The notes under the pieces are model-generated. The model saw nothing but the letters and a program-made list of their open reading frames with translations. It was not told the DNA's origin and ran no database searches. This document shows positions 28,875 to 35,787 of a stretch of DNA of 35,787 nucleotides, piece by piece. Each line of letters opens with the position of its first letter. The first letter of the stretch is position 1. This stretch comes from Erythrobacter sp. HI0063 (GTDB taxonomy: Bacteria; Pseudomonadota; Alphaproteobacteria; Sphingomonadales; Sphingomonadaceae). A program made the position numbers and the translations under genes. The DNA lies in contig NZ_LWFF01000086.1 in assembly GCF_001635685.1 (NCBI RefSeq), forward strand, positions 1 through 35,787, read 5' to 3'.

Positions 28875-29039
28875 ATGAGCAAGCTTCCCAAATCCACCGC
28901 CGCGATCGCAGGTGCGATCGGCTCCGCCGCCATTGCCGCCGCGCTGCTGTATGCCGGCAAGCGCAAGCAGAAGTCGGATCGCAACAAAGCCAGACAGCCG
29001 GGTCCGATCCCCTCCGGGGAACAGCCCGAAACCGACTGA
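28875..29039 (+). CDS. 54-residue membrane protein between leuC and leuD
   Basis: It begins [20 protein letters not shown], so the N-terminal half is one Ala/Gly-rich membrane helix ending [10 protein letters not shown], followed by a basic then acidic tail. It has no known family that I recognise. The frame is held from 28875 and the stop overlaps the leuD start by one base, so it is translated within the leu operon. An earlier ATG at 28821 overlaps leuC and seems less likely. Confidence 0.65.
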   Translation: MSKLPKSTAAIAGAIGSAAIAAALLYAGKRKQKSDRNKARQPGPIPSGEQPETD

Positions 29040-29641
29040 TGCGCGCCGTTTCCACCATCCACGGTCGCGCCATTCCGCTGGGACTCAAGAACGTCGATAC
29101 CGACGTGATCATCCCCGCGCACTGGCTCAAGACGGTCAGCCGCGAAGGCCTGGGGAAAGGCGCGTTCGAAACGATCCGCCAGGCTCCGGGAAATCCCTTC
29201 GACGTTGAGGATTTCGCCCGTGCGCCGATCCTGATCGCGGGCGACAATTTCGGCTGCGGGTCGAGCCGCGAACACGCCGCCTGGGCCATGCTCGACATGG
29301 GATTGACCGCCGTGATCGCGCCCAGCTTTTCCGATATCTTTTCCGGCAACGCCTTCAAGAACGGCATATTGGCGGTCGAACTGCCGCAGGATCAGGTCGA
29401 TCGGCTGCTGGAAGTCGCGCGCACCGATCCGATCACAATCGATCTGGACAACCAGATCGTCACGACCCCGTTTCAGGATCGTTTCGCCTTCGATGTAGAC
29501 CCGTTTCGCAAGCGTTGCCTGCTGGAGGGTCTCGACGAGATCGGCCTGACGCTCGCAAGCGGCGATGCCATCACGCATCACGAGGCCGGCCGGGCGCAGG
29601 ACCTTCCCTGGCTGGATTGCCCGCTGGCCGTCAGCCGCTAA
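29039..29641 (+). CDS. leuD: 3-isopropylmalate dehydratase small subunit
   Basis: 200 residues. Conserved [20 protein letters not shown], then the swivel-domain loop [16 protein letters not shown], then [15 protein letters not shown] [20 protein letters not shown]. It is the partner of LeuC. The start overlaps the preceding small gene by one base. Confidence 0.98.
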   Translation: MRAVSTIHGRAIPLGLKNVDTDVIIPAHWLKTVSREGLGKGAFETIRQAPGNPFDVEDFARAPILIAGDNFGCGSSREHAAWAMLDMGLTAVIAPSFSDIFSGNAFKNGILAVELPQDQVDRLLEVARTDPITIDLDNQIVTTPFQDRFAFDVDPFRKRCLLEGLDEIGLTLASGDAITHHEAGRAQDLPWLDCPLAVSR

Positions 29642-29674
29642 ACCCAATTCAACGAAAATCAGGAGAGAGCCGCC

Positions 29675-30670
29675 ATGAAAGCAGTCTTGTCGAAAGAAGT
29701 CGGCGGGCCCGAAACGCTCGTCGTCGAGGAACTCGAAAGCCCCACGCCGGGCAAGGGCGAGGTTCTGATCGATGTCGCCGCCTGCGCGATCAATTTCCCC
29801 GACAGCCTGATCATCAAGGACATGTACCAGATGAAGCCGCCCCGTCCTTTCTCGCCCGGTGGCGAGATCTCGGGGACGATCGCCGCGCTGGGCGAGGGCG
29901 TCAGCGGCTGGCAGGTCGGTGACCGGGTGATCGCCGGGACCGGCGCGGGCGGCCTTCGCGAACAGGTGGTCCTTTCTGCCGCGCGCCTGTTCAAAGTCCC
30001 CGAGGGTATCGACCTCGTGCAGGCCAGCGCGCTGCTGATGACTTACGGCACCACCATCCACGGCCTCAAGGATCGCGGCGACATCAAGGCGGGCGATACC
30101 GTGCTGGTGCTCGGCGCGGCGGGCGGCGTCGGCCTCTCGGCGGTGGAACTCGCCAAGGCCTATGGCGCACGCGTGGTCGCCGCCGTCTCGACGGAAGAAA
30201 AGGGCGAAGTCGCGAAAAAGGCGGGTGCCGACGAGGTCGTGATCTACGACCGCGCCCCGTTCGACAAGGACCAGTCGAAAGCGCTCGCCCAGCAATTCAA
30301 GGACGCCGTGGGGCCCGAAGGTGCCGACATTGTCTACGACATCGTCGGCGGGGACTATTCCGAACCGGCCCTGCGCTCGATCGCGTGGGAGGGCCGGTTC
30401 CTGGTGATCGGTTTCCCGGCGGGCATCGCCAAGATGCCGCTCAACCTCACCCTGCTGAAAAGCTGCGATATTCGCGGCGTGTTCTGGGGCGCCTTCACCG
30501 CACGCGAGCCGGAGAGGAACGCCGCCAATATTGCCGAACTGTTCCAGCTTTGGCAGGACGGCAAGATCGCCCCGCTGATCAGCGAGACCTACCCACTCGA
30601 CAATGCGCACGAAGCCATCGCCAAGCTCGAAAGCCGCAGCGCGATCGGCAAGCTCGTCGTCACGATGTAA
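29675..30670 (+). CDS. NADPH:quinone oxidoreductase-type MDR protein
   Basis: 331 residues with ribosome binding site AGGAGAG. Zinc-free medium-chain dehydrogenase: AINFPDSLIIKDMYQMKPP, then PFSPGGEISGTIAALGEGV, Rossmann motif GAAGGVGLSAVELAKAYG, and a late GVFWGAFTAREP. The absence of zinc-ligand cysteines argues for quinone oxidoreductase or enoyl/acryloyl-CoA-reductase-like activity. It begins 33 bp after leuD; a role in leucine synthesis is not implied. Confidence 0.9.
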   Translation: MKAVLSKEVGGPETLVVEELESPTPGKGEVLIDVAACAINFPDSLIIKDMYQMKPPRPFSPGGEISGTIAALGEGVSGWQVGDRVIAGTGAGGLREQVVLSAARLFKVPEGIDLVQASALLMTYGTTIHGLKDRGDIKAGDTVLVLGAAGGVGLSAVELAKAYGARVVAAVSTEEKGEVAKKAGADEVVIYDRAPFDKDQSKALAQQFKDAVGPEGADIVYDIVGGDYSEPALRSIAWEGRFLVIGFPAGIAKMPLNLTLLKSCDIRGVFWGAFTAREPERNAANIAELFQLWQDGKIAPLISETYPLDNAHEAIAKLESRSAIGKLVVTM

Positions 30671-30754
30671 AAATCCGGTGCAGCGACCGGCTTGCCCGCG
30701 TCTCGCCGCGCGCCTATCTGCGCGGCGACCTGATTTTTCGAGAGGATGACGATT

Positions 30755-31090
30755 ATGGACTTCAAGGATCGCGAGCGGGGCGAAGAAGCCAAATTCGCTT
30801 TTGACGAGGAAAACGCCTTCAAGATCGCCGCGCGCCGCAACCGACTGCTCGGCGAATGGGCGGCGGGCCTGATGAATCTGAGCGACGAGGAAACCGACGC
30901 TTACAAGAAGGCGGTCGTCCAGGCCGACTTCGAGGAAGCGGGCGATGAAGACGTGATCCGCAAGCTGCTCGGCGATCTGACTGCAGCCGATTGCGACGTG
31001 ACCGAAGCCGACATTCGCAGCAAGCTCAATGAATGCAGCGTAGAAGCCCGGCGCCAGTTCATGGGTGAAGCATCCGGCGGGGGGGCCTGA
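30755..31090 (+). CDS. F1Fo-ATPase inhibitor zeta subunit (DUF1476)
   Basis: 111 residues starting MDFKDRERGEEAKFAFDEEN, then FKIAARRNRLLGEWAAGLM and VVQADFEEAGDEDVIRKLL, the pattern of the alphaproteobacterial zeta subunit. The N-terminal helix is the inhibitory part known from Paracoccus, which blocks ATP hydrolysis by F1. GAGAGG lies nine bases before the chosen ATG, so this start is favoured over the ATG at 30746. It is followed by bolA with a 4-bp gap. Confidence 0.9.
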   Translation: MDFKDRERGEEAKFAFDEENAFKIAARRNRLLGEWAAGLMNLSDEETDAYKKAVVQADFEEAGDEDVIRKLLGDLTAADCDVTEADIRSKLNECSVEARRQFMGEASGGGA

Positions 31091-31094
31091 TCCC

Positions 31095-31331
31095 ATGCCG
31101 ATGGCAGCGGACGAGATCGACCGGCTGATCCGCGAAGGGCTTCCCGAAGCCGAAGTGACGATCCGCGATCTGGCAGGCGACGGGGATCATTACGCCGCCC
31201 ATGTCGTCAGCCCCGCCTTTGCGGGCAAGAGCAGGGTGCAGCAGCATAAAATGGTCTACGAGGCCCTGGGCACGCGCATGGGCGGGGAACTGCACGCCTT
31301 GCAACTGACCACCCAAGCCCCCACGTCCTGA
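31095..31331 (+). CDS. BolA/IbaG-family protein
   Basis: 78 residues. It shows EIDRLIREGLPEAEVTIRDL, DHYAAHVVSPAFAGKSRVQQ, then HKMVYEALGTRMGGELHALQ, with the His and C-terminal HALQLTT of the BolA fold. It probably pairs with the monothiol glutaredoxin encoded 34 bp downstream to hold a shared [2Fe-2S] cluster, as BolA/Grx4 pairs do. Alternative start at 31101. Confidence 0.93.
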   Translation: MPMAADEIDRLIREGLPEAEVTIRDLAGDGDHYAAHVVSPAFAGKSRVQQHKMVYEALGTRMGGELHALQLTTQAPTS

Positions 31332-31365
31332 CCACCCGTTTTCAGTAATCGAAGGATCGGTCTTT

Positions 31366-31698
31366 ATGTCCGACGTAAAAAGCCGCATTTCCGACATCGT
31401 CGGCGCCAACGACGTCGTCCTTTTCATGAAGGGCACACCGCTTTTCCCGCAATGCGGCTTTTCCAGCCGCGCGGTCGCCATTCTTGATCATTGCGGCGTC
31501 GGCTATGAAAGCGTGGACGTTCTGCAGGACATGGAAATCCGCCAGGGGATCAAGGCCTTTTCCGACTGGCCGACCATTCCGCAGCTTTATGTGAAGGGCG
31601 AATTCGTCGGCGGCAGCGACATCATGATGGAAATGTTCGAAGCCGGCGAAATGCAGGCGCTGATGGATGAAAAGCAGGTCGCCAAGGCGGAAGGCTGA
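31366..31698 (+). CDS. grxD: Monothiol glutaredoxin Grx4 type
   Basis: 110 residues. The active site is PQCGFS with Cys30, in the context VVLFMKGTPLFPQCGFSSRA, then FSDWPTIPQLYVKGEFVGGS and IMMEMFEAGEM. CGFS glutaredoxins carry and transfer iron-sulfur clusters with glutathione. A clear terminator follows. Confidence 0.98.
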   Translation: MSDVKSRISDIVGANDVVLFMKGTPLFPQCGFSSRAVAILDHCGVGYESVDVLQDMEIRQGIKAFSDWPTIPQLYVKGEFVGGSDIMMEMFEAGEMQALMDEKQVAKAEG

Positions 31699-31745
31699 TC
31701 CCGACCGGACGGGCTTAACGCCCCGCCCCGCGCAAAACTAAAAGT

Positions 31746-31784
31746 AAGCCCCCGCGACGACCAAATCGCGGGGGCTTCTTTTTT
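31746..31784 (+). terminator. Intrinsic terminator after grxD
   Basis: A 12-bp perfect stem AAGCCCCCGCGA/TCGCGGGGGCTT with an 8-base loop is followed by C and six T residues. It ends the transcript from upstream, 47 bp after the grxD stop. Confidence 0.95.
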
Positions 31785-32009
31785 GCGGAAGAGGCAAGCC
31801 AAAAACCAGGAACGGCCCGCCTCCGATCGAAGACTTCTGGAGACGGAGAATACTAAGCACTTTGCGTGCCAAATCGCTCGATCTGCACGAAACCTAATCC
31901 TCTATGGTTAACGAAACCCTGCGATATTTCCCCGGTGTAAATTTTTCCGACAACATCGATGTGCGGCCCTGCTTGGCAAGACTGCCCCCGGCATGCACTA
32001 CTCGCCTTT
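31785..32009. other. Intergenic region before the Nudix gene
   Basis: With the grxD trailer this makes a 311-bp gap. Past the terminator it is relatively AT-rich, as expected for a promoter region. I see no gene, RNA or repeat that I can support. Confidence 0.5.
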
Positions 32010-32789
32010 ATGCCCCCTCCATCTGATCCGATTCCCGCCGCCACCCTGGTCGTCTTTCGCGAAGGACGATCTGCGCCCGAGCCCGAGATCCTGATGGTCG
32101 TTCGCTCAAAGCAATTGCGGTTCGCCGGCGGAATGGCCGTCTTCCCCGGGGGCCGCGTCGATCCCGAAGACCGCGATCTGGCAGCGCGACACGCACCGGG
32201 CGAGACCGAAAACGTGCAAGACGATCTAGCGCACCGGATTGCCGCGATCCGCGAGACGCTGGAGGAGACCGGGCTGGCACTGGGATTGTCCGGCGCGATC
32301 GACGCGGAAAGCGCTGCTGCGGCGCGAAAACTGGCGCTTCAAGAGGGCGCGCTCGCCCCGGTGCTGGACCGGTTCGGCTGGAAGATCGATGCGCAAGCAT
32401 TGGTACCCTTCGCGCGCTGGCTGCCGCTCGGCCTGGCGCATGACCGTATTTTCGACACGCGCTTCTATCTCGCCGATCTCGGCACCGGAGCCGTCGATGT
32501 GGCCGTCGACGAGACCGAGAACACGCGCCTGTTCTGGACCAGCGCCAAGGGCGCGCTTGCCATGGCGGACGAAGGGGAGATTTCGGTAATCTTTCCGACG
32601 CGGCGCAATCTCGAACGCCTGGCCCAGTTCGCCAGCTACGAAAAAGCCCGCGCTCATGCGCTGGCTACTCCCGTACGCACGATTATCCCGCAAATCGACG
32701 AAAGCGGCCCACAGCCGATGCTCCGTATTCCAGAGGATGCAGGCTATCCTGTTATCGAAGAAGCGTTCGGCAGCGCGCAAAGGGGATGA
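32010..32789 (+). CDS. Nudix hydrolase
   Basis: 259 residues starting MPPPSDPIPAATLVVFREG at 32010. The Nudix box is split: FAGGMAVFPGGRVDPEDRD first, then, after an insert, RETLEETGLALGL. This is the NUDT19-like arrangement, in which the box is interrupted. The later ARWLPLGLAHDRIFDTRFYL and ETENTRLFW match that family. The substrate is probably a CoA-type or nucleotide diphosphate and cannot be fixed. The stop overlaps a possible start of the next gene. Confidence 0.88.
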   Translation: MPPPSDPIPAATLVVFREGRSAPEPEILMVVRSKQLRFAGGMAVFPGGRVDPEDRDLAARHAPGETENVQDDLAHRIAAIRETLEETGLALGLSGAIDAESAAAARKLALQEGALAPVLDRFGWKIDAQALVPFARWLPLGLAHDRIFDTRFYLADLGTGAVDVAVDETENTRLFWTSAKGALAMADEGEISVIFPTRRNLERLAQFASYEKARAHALATPVRTIIPQIDESGPQPMLRIPEDAGYPVIEEAFGSAQRG

Positions 32790-32860
32790 GCGAAGTCGGA
32801 GAACGGGCCGATAGCGGCTTGCGCAAGCGTTCCACCCACAACAGGAGCACGGACAGGTTT

Positions 32861-34219
32861 ATGCCGCACCTACTTGGCGCCGTGCTCGCCGGGGGACGCA
32901 GTCGGCGGTTCGGATCGGACAAGAGCGATGCGCTGCTGAACGGCAAGAGCCTGCTCGCCCATGCCATCGAGTCTCTGGACGAGCGCGTCGCGCAGGTCGT
33001 GGTATGCGAGCGTGATTCCTCGCGGCGCCTCGCGGAAACGCAAATCCTTGCCGACCGTCCGGAAGCGGGCCTCGGCCCGTTGGGCGGATTGTGTGCCGCG
33101 CTTCATTTCGCGCACGAAAAAGGTTTCGACGCCGTGCTGACCGTTCCGGTCGATGCGCATCCCATTGCCGACGATTTGCTCGCCACGCTGGAAGCACCCG
33201 GACCTGCCGTTATCGCCGACCACTGGCTGTTCGGCATCTGGCCGAGCGCTTTGGCGCAGAAACTTGAGAACCATCTGCACAGCGGCAATCGGTCCGTTCG
33301 GTCCTGGGTGGAGGCGTGCGGCGCGGATCGCGTCGAGTATCGCGGTCGCCCGCCGATCAATGTCAATGGGCCCCAGGCTCTGGCTGCGCTGGAGACAGGG
33401 ATGGCGCTCGGCGCGGGGGCGGAGACCCATCCGGTGCGGGAGCTCGACTTCGAAACTCTCGACACTTCGGATGCGACACGCGTGGTTCCGGTCGAAATCC
33501 CGATCGCCATCGAGTTCAACGGCATCGGATATGCCGTGATGATGGCCACGCCGACCGATCTGGAAGATTTCGTGACCGGCTTCGCCCTTGCAGAAGGGTT
33601 GGCTCGCCCGGAAGAGATCGACGGGGTCGATTTATTTGAGACCGGGGGTGGCTGGGTCGCGCGCGCCAATCTGCCTGCGCGCAGTCATCAGCGTCTGCTG
33701 GAACGTGCTCGCAGCCGGGTTTCGGAAAGCAGCTGCGGCATATGCGGCATCGATTCCGTGGCGGCGGCGCTCGCCCCGATCGATCCCGTGGACGCGATTC
33801 CCACGGTCGGTCCCGCCGCGATCAAGCGCGCGCTCGATACCATGCGGTCGTATCAAAAGCTGGGCCTGGCCACCGGAGCCGCGCATGCCGCAGCCTTCTG
33901 CAATTCGGAAGGCGATATCGTTCTGGTCCGCGAGGATGTCGGAAGGCATAACGCGCTGGACAAGTTGATCGGGGCGCTCGGCCGCGCCGGGGTCGATCAT
34001 CGGGAGGGGTTCGTACTTCTTACGGCCAGATGTAGCCAGGAGCTGGTCGAGAAGACGGTGCGAGCCGGGATTCCCATGCTGGCGACGATCAGCGCCCCGT
34101 CCAGCCTTGCCATCGCCCGAGCGCGCGAAGGCCGCCTGACCTTACTGGCGCTGGCGCGAAGCGATACCGCGCTCGTGGTCAACGATCCTCACCAGCTCTT
34201 CGCGAAGAACCGGCCTTAG
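32861..34219 (+). CDS. MobA-FdhD fusion for molybdoenzyme maturation
   Basis: 452 residues from the ATG at 32861. Another start at 32786 overlaps the Nudix stop and adds 25 unconserved residues. Residues 1-~180 are MobA: LGAVLAGGRSRRFGSDKSDA, DRPEAGLGPLGGL, the metal site VPVDAHP, and PINVNGPQALAALE. MobA joins GMP to molybdopterin. Residues ~200-452 are FdhD: VPVEIPIAIEFNGIGYAVMM, DLEDFVTGFALAEGL, catalytic CGIC at 292-295, and EDVGRHNALDKLIGALG. FdhD moves sulfur onto the bis-MGD cofactor of formate dehydrogenase. The two are usually separate genes. The frame is continuous with no linker of note. Confidence 0.92.
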   Translation: MPHLLGAVLAGGRSRRFGSDKSDALLNGKSLLAHAIESLDERVAQVVVCERDSSRRLAETQILADRPEAGLGPLGGLCAALHFAHEKGFDAVLTVPVDAHPIADDLLATLEAPGPAVIADHWLFGIWPSALAQKLENHLHSGNRSVRSWVEACGADRVEYRGRPPINVNGPQALAALETGMALGAGAETHPVRELDFETLDTSDATRVVPVEIPIAIEFNGIGYAVMMATPTDLEDFVTGFALAEGLARPEEIDGVDLFETGGGWVARANLPARSHQRLLERARSRVSESSCGICGIDSVAAALAPIDPVDAIPTVGPAAIKRALDTMRSYQKLGLATGAAHAAAFCNSEGDIVLVREDVGRHNALDKLIGALGRAGVDHREGFVLLTARCSQELVEKTVRAGIPMLATISAPSSLAIARAREGRLTLLALARSDTALVVNDPHQLFAKNRP

Positions 34220-34223
34220 CCGA

Positions 34224-35480
34224 CTAACGGATGGCCAGCGCGTCGAGCACCTCCGCAATCGCGCCATAGACCCGAGCGAGTTGCTCGGCCGTGATGCAAT
34301 AGGGCGGCATCACGTAGACGGTGTTACCCAGCGGGCGCAGCAGAACGCCGCGTTCGCGAAACATCGCCAGCATGCGCGGGGCGAGGTCCGAGAGGTAGCC
34401 GTCCGCTTCGCCCACATCTAATGCCGTGATCGTGCCCACCTGCCTGGCGCCGCGAACCAGAGCGTGGTTTTTCAATTGCTCCAGATGCTCTTCCTGTCGC
34501 CGGGCGAGCGTGGCGATCCGCTCGATCACCGGCTCCTCGCGCCAGATTGCGAGATTGGCGTTCGCCGCGGCGCAAGCGATCGGGTTCGCGGTATAGCTGG
34601 ACGAATGGAAGAACATCCGCGCGCGATCGGGACTCAGATGCGCTTCGAAGACCGGCTCGCTCGCCATCGTCACTGCCAGCGGAACGGCGCCGCCTGTCAG
34701 CCCTTTCGACAGGCAGAGGATGTCGGGCTCGATCCCCGCCTGTTCGCAGGCCAGCAGCGTGCCCGTGCGGCCCCAGCCGGTCATCACCTCGTCCGCGATG
34801 AACAAGGTGCCGTATTTCGCACAGATGCTCCGCATTTCCGACAGGACACGCGCCGAATACATCAGCATGCCGCCTGCCCCCAGAACCAGCGGTTCGACGA
34901 TGAAAGCGGCGGCTCCCTCCCTGCACGCGGCGTCCAGCGCGTCGTATGTCGCCTGCTCCAAGCCCGACGCTGGAAAGGGTATCGAGGTGACGTCGAACAG
35001 CAAGGGTTCGTAAGCGCGGTTGAAGGCCCCGCGTGCGCCGACCGACATCGTGCCGATGGTATCGCCGTGATAGCCGTTATCCATCACCACGATCCGGTGC
35101 CGATCCTCTCCCCGATTGAGCCAATAGCCGAGCGCCATCTTGAGCGCGACTTCCACGCTGGTGGAACCGGAATCGGAGAAGAATACCCGCGTGAGAGTGT
35201 CGGGCATCAACGCCCGCAAGCCGCGCGCCAGATCTTCTGCGGGCCGATGCGTCCAGCCAGCGAAGATGATCTGGTCGAGCCGCGCCGCCTCCTCGGCGAT
35301 GGCCGCCGCGATTTTCGGGTGTGCGTGGCCATGCGTCGTGACCCACCAAGACGAGATCGCATCGATCATCTCGCCGCCGTCCTTGCGGTACAATACCGCG
35401 CCATCGGCACGCGACACTTCCGGGATCGGTTCGTTCAATCCGTGCTGCGTAAAGGGGTGCCAAATGGGGGGCTTGCTCAC
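34224..35480 (-). CDS. bioA: DAPA aminotransferase (adenosylmethionine-8-amino-7-oxononanoate)
   Basis: 418 residues from a GTG whose GTGA overlaps the bioD stop. Class III aminotransferase: HPFTQHG at the N-terminus, SSWWVTTHGHAHP, then NGYHGDTIGTMSVG, Asp230 in ADEVMTGWGRTG, PLP-lysine Lys259 in LSKGLTGGAVPLA. It uses S-adenosylmethionine as amino donor to make 7,8-diaminopelargonate in biotin synthesis. It converges with the MobA-FdhD gene (4 bp). Confidence 0.97.
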   Translation of the reverse strand: MSKPPIWHPFTQHGLNEPIPEVSRADGAVLYRKDGGEMIDAISSWWVTTHGHAHPKIAAAIAEEAARLDQIIFAGWTHRPAEDLARGLRALMPDTLTRVFFSDSGSTSVEVALKMALGYWLNRGEDRHRIVVMDNGYHGDTIGTMSVGARGAFNRAYEPLLFDVTSIPFPASGLEQATYDALDAACREGAAAFIVEPLVLGAGGMLMYSARVLSEMRSICAKYGTLFIADEVMTGWGRTGTLLACEQAGIEPDILCLSKGLTGGAVPLAVTMASEPVFEAHLSPDRARMFFHSSSYTANPIACAAANANLAIWREEPVIERIATLARRQEEHLEQLKNHALVRGARQVGTITALDVGEADGYLSDLAPRMLAMFRERGVLLRPLGNTVYVMPPYCITAEQLARVYGAIAEVLDALAIR

Positions 35481-35787
35481 TGGAAATCCTCCAGCGCGAA
35501 ATTGTCGGAAAAGGCGAGCGCTAGCGAGTCCGCGTCGAGGGACTCGAGCATGGGCAGTCGTCCGAGCCGCCTGACGCCGCCGATGGCGCAGATCGTAGTC
35601 TCGCTATCCTCCTCCGCCGCGCCGACGAAGGCCATGCCGTGGATCGATATTCCGCGACTGCGTAGCGCTTCGATGGTGAGAAGCGAGTGGTTGATCGTGC
35701 CGAGCCCGGTGCGCGCGACGATCACCACTGGCGCGCGCCACGCCGCGAACAGATCGGCATAGAGCAGTGTCCGCGTGACCGGGACCA
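35477..35787 (-). CDS. bioD: Dethiobiotin synthetase, C-terminal part (runs off window)
   Basis: The frame is open to the right edge, so ~102 C-terminal residues are visible. VPVTRTLLYADLFAAW is followed by PVVIVARTGLGTINHSLLTI, the conserved BioD strand and loop, then LRSRGISIHGMAFVG, and near the end RLGRLPMLESLD. The P loop lies outside the window. BioD closes the ureido ring of dethiobiotin with CO2 and ATP. It overlaps bioA by 4 bp in the biosynthetic order. Confidence 0.92.
   Translation of the reverse strand, partial: VPVTRTLLYADLFAAWRAPVVIVARTGLGTINHSLLTIEALRSRGISIHGMAFVGAAEEDSETTICAIGGVRRLGRLPMLESLDADSLALAFSDNFALEDFQ

Noticed and set aside
27308..31096. 1262-residue open frame opposite leuC, leuD and neighbours
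   Set aside because: It runs antisense through five well-supported genes and their gaps. A real protein of that length is not credible.
34220..34223. Terminator between the MobA-FdhD gene and bioA
   Set aside because: The genes converge with only 4 bp between the stop codons and no hairpin is visible there.

Overview
The window looks like chromosomal DNA of an alphaproteobacterium, most likely Sphingomonadales and probably Erythrobacteraceae. This is inferred from the GC-rich coding style, a GcrA-type cell-cycle regulator, a CrtW/CrtZ ketocarotenoid pair, the ATPase zeta subunit (DUF1476), a YlxR-L7Ae fusion inside the nusA operon and a sphingomonad-style psp locus. No database search was possible, so the genus is inference.

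Layout. Positions 1-3083 are the end of a mobile genomic island: an IS5-family transposase fragment at the window edge, a gene that has lost its 5' part beside it, a small AlpA-like DNA-binding protein and a P4-type tyrosine integrase. The island abuts tRNA-Ser(CGA) (3084-3173), the likely attachment site. Core genome follows: hspQ, an ABC-2 permease without a visible ATPase, gcrA, a membrane diguanylate cyclase, a DUF1993 protein, a spermidine-synthase-like methyltransferase and a zinc alcohol dehydrogenase. From 20668 down to 9432 on the minus strand runs the translation/RNA operon rimP-nusA-ylxR-infB-rbfA-tdk-(site-2 protease)-truB-rpsO-pnp. A lipoprotein gene lies on the other side of its promoter region.

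21196-24724 is the psp (envelope stress) locus and the most unusual part of the window. The 5' end of pspF and the N-terminal two thirds of pspA are missing, and the two remnants meet at about 22189-22191. pspB and pspC are intact and are followed by five more small PspB-like membrane/coiled-coil proteins in tandem. sufE and a DUF454 gene follow. On the minus strand are a thioesterase and crtW-crtZ. On the plus strand are leuC, a 54-residue membrane protein gene, leuD, a quinone-oxidoreductase-type MDR gene, the ATP synthase zeta inhibitor, a BolA-family gene and a monothiol glutaredoxin gene, ending at a strong terminator. The right end has a Nudix hydrolase, a fused MobA-FdhD protein for molybdoenzyme maturation, and bioA with the 3' part of bioD on the minus strand.

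Points worth attention: the pspF/pspA deletion junction; the six-member PspB-like array; a 145-bp nested palindromic repeat inside the truB reading frame that adds about 49 residues; the MobA-FdhD fusion; and several perfect palindromes in promoter regions. All functions are assigned from motifs read by eye.
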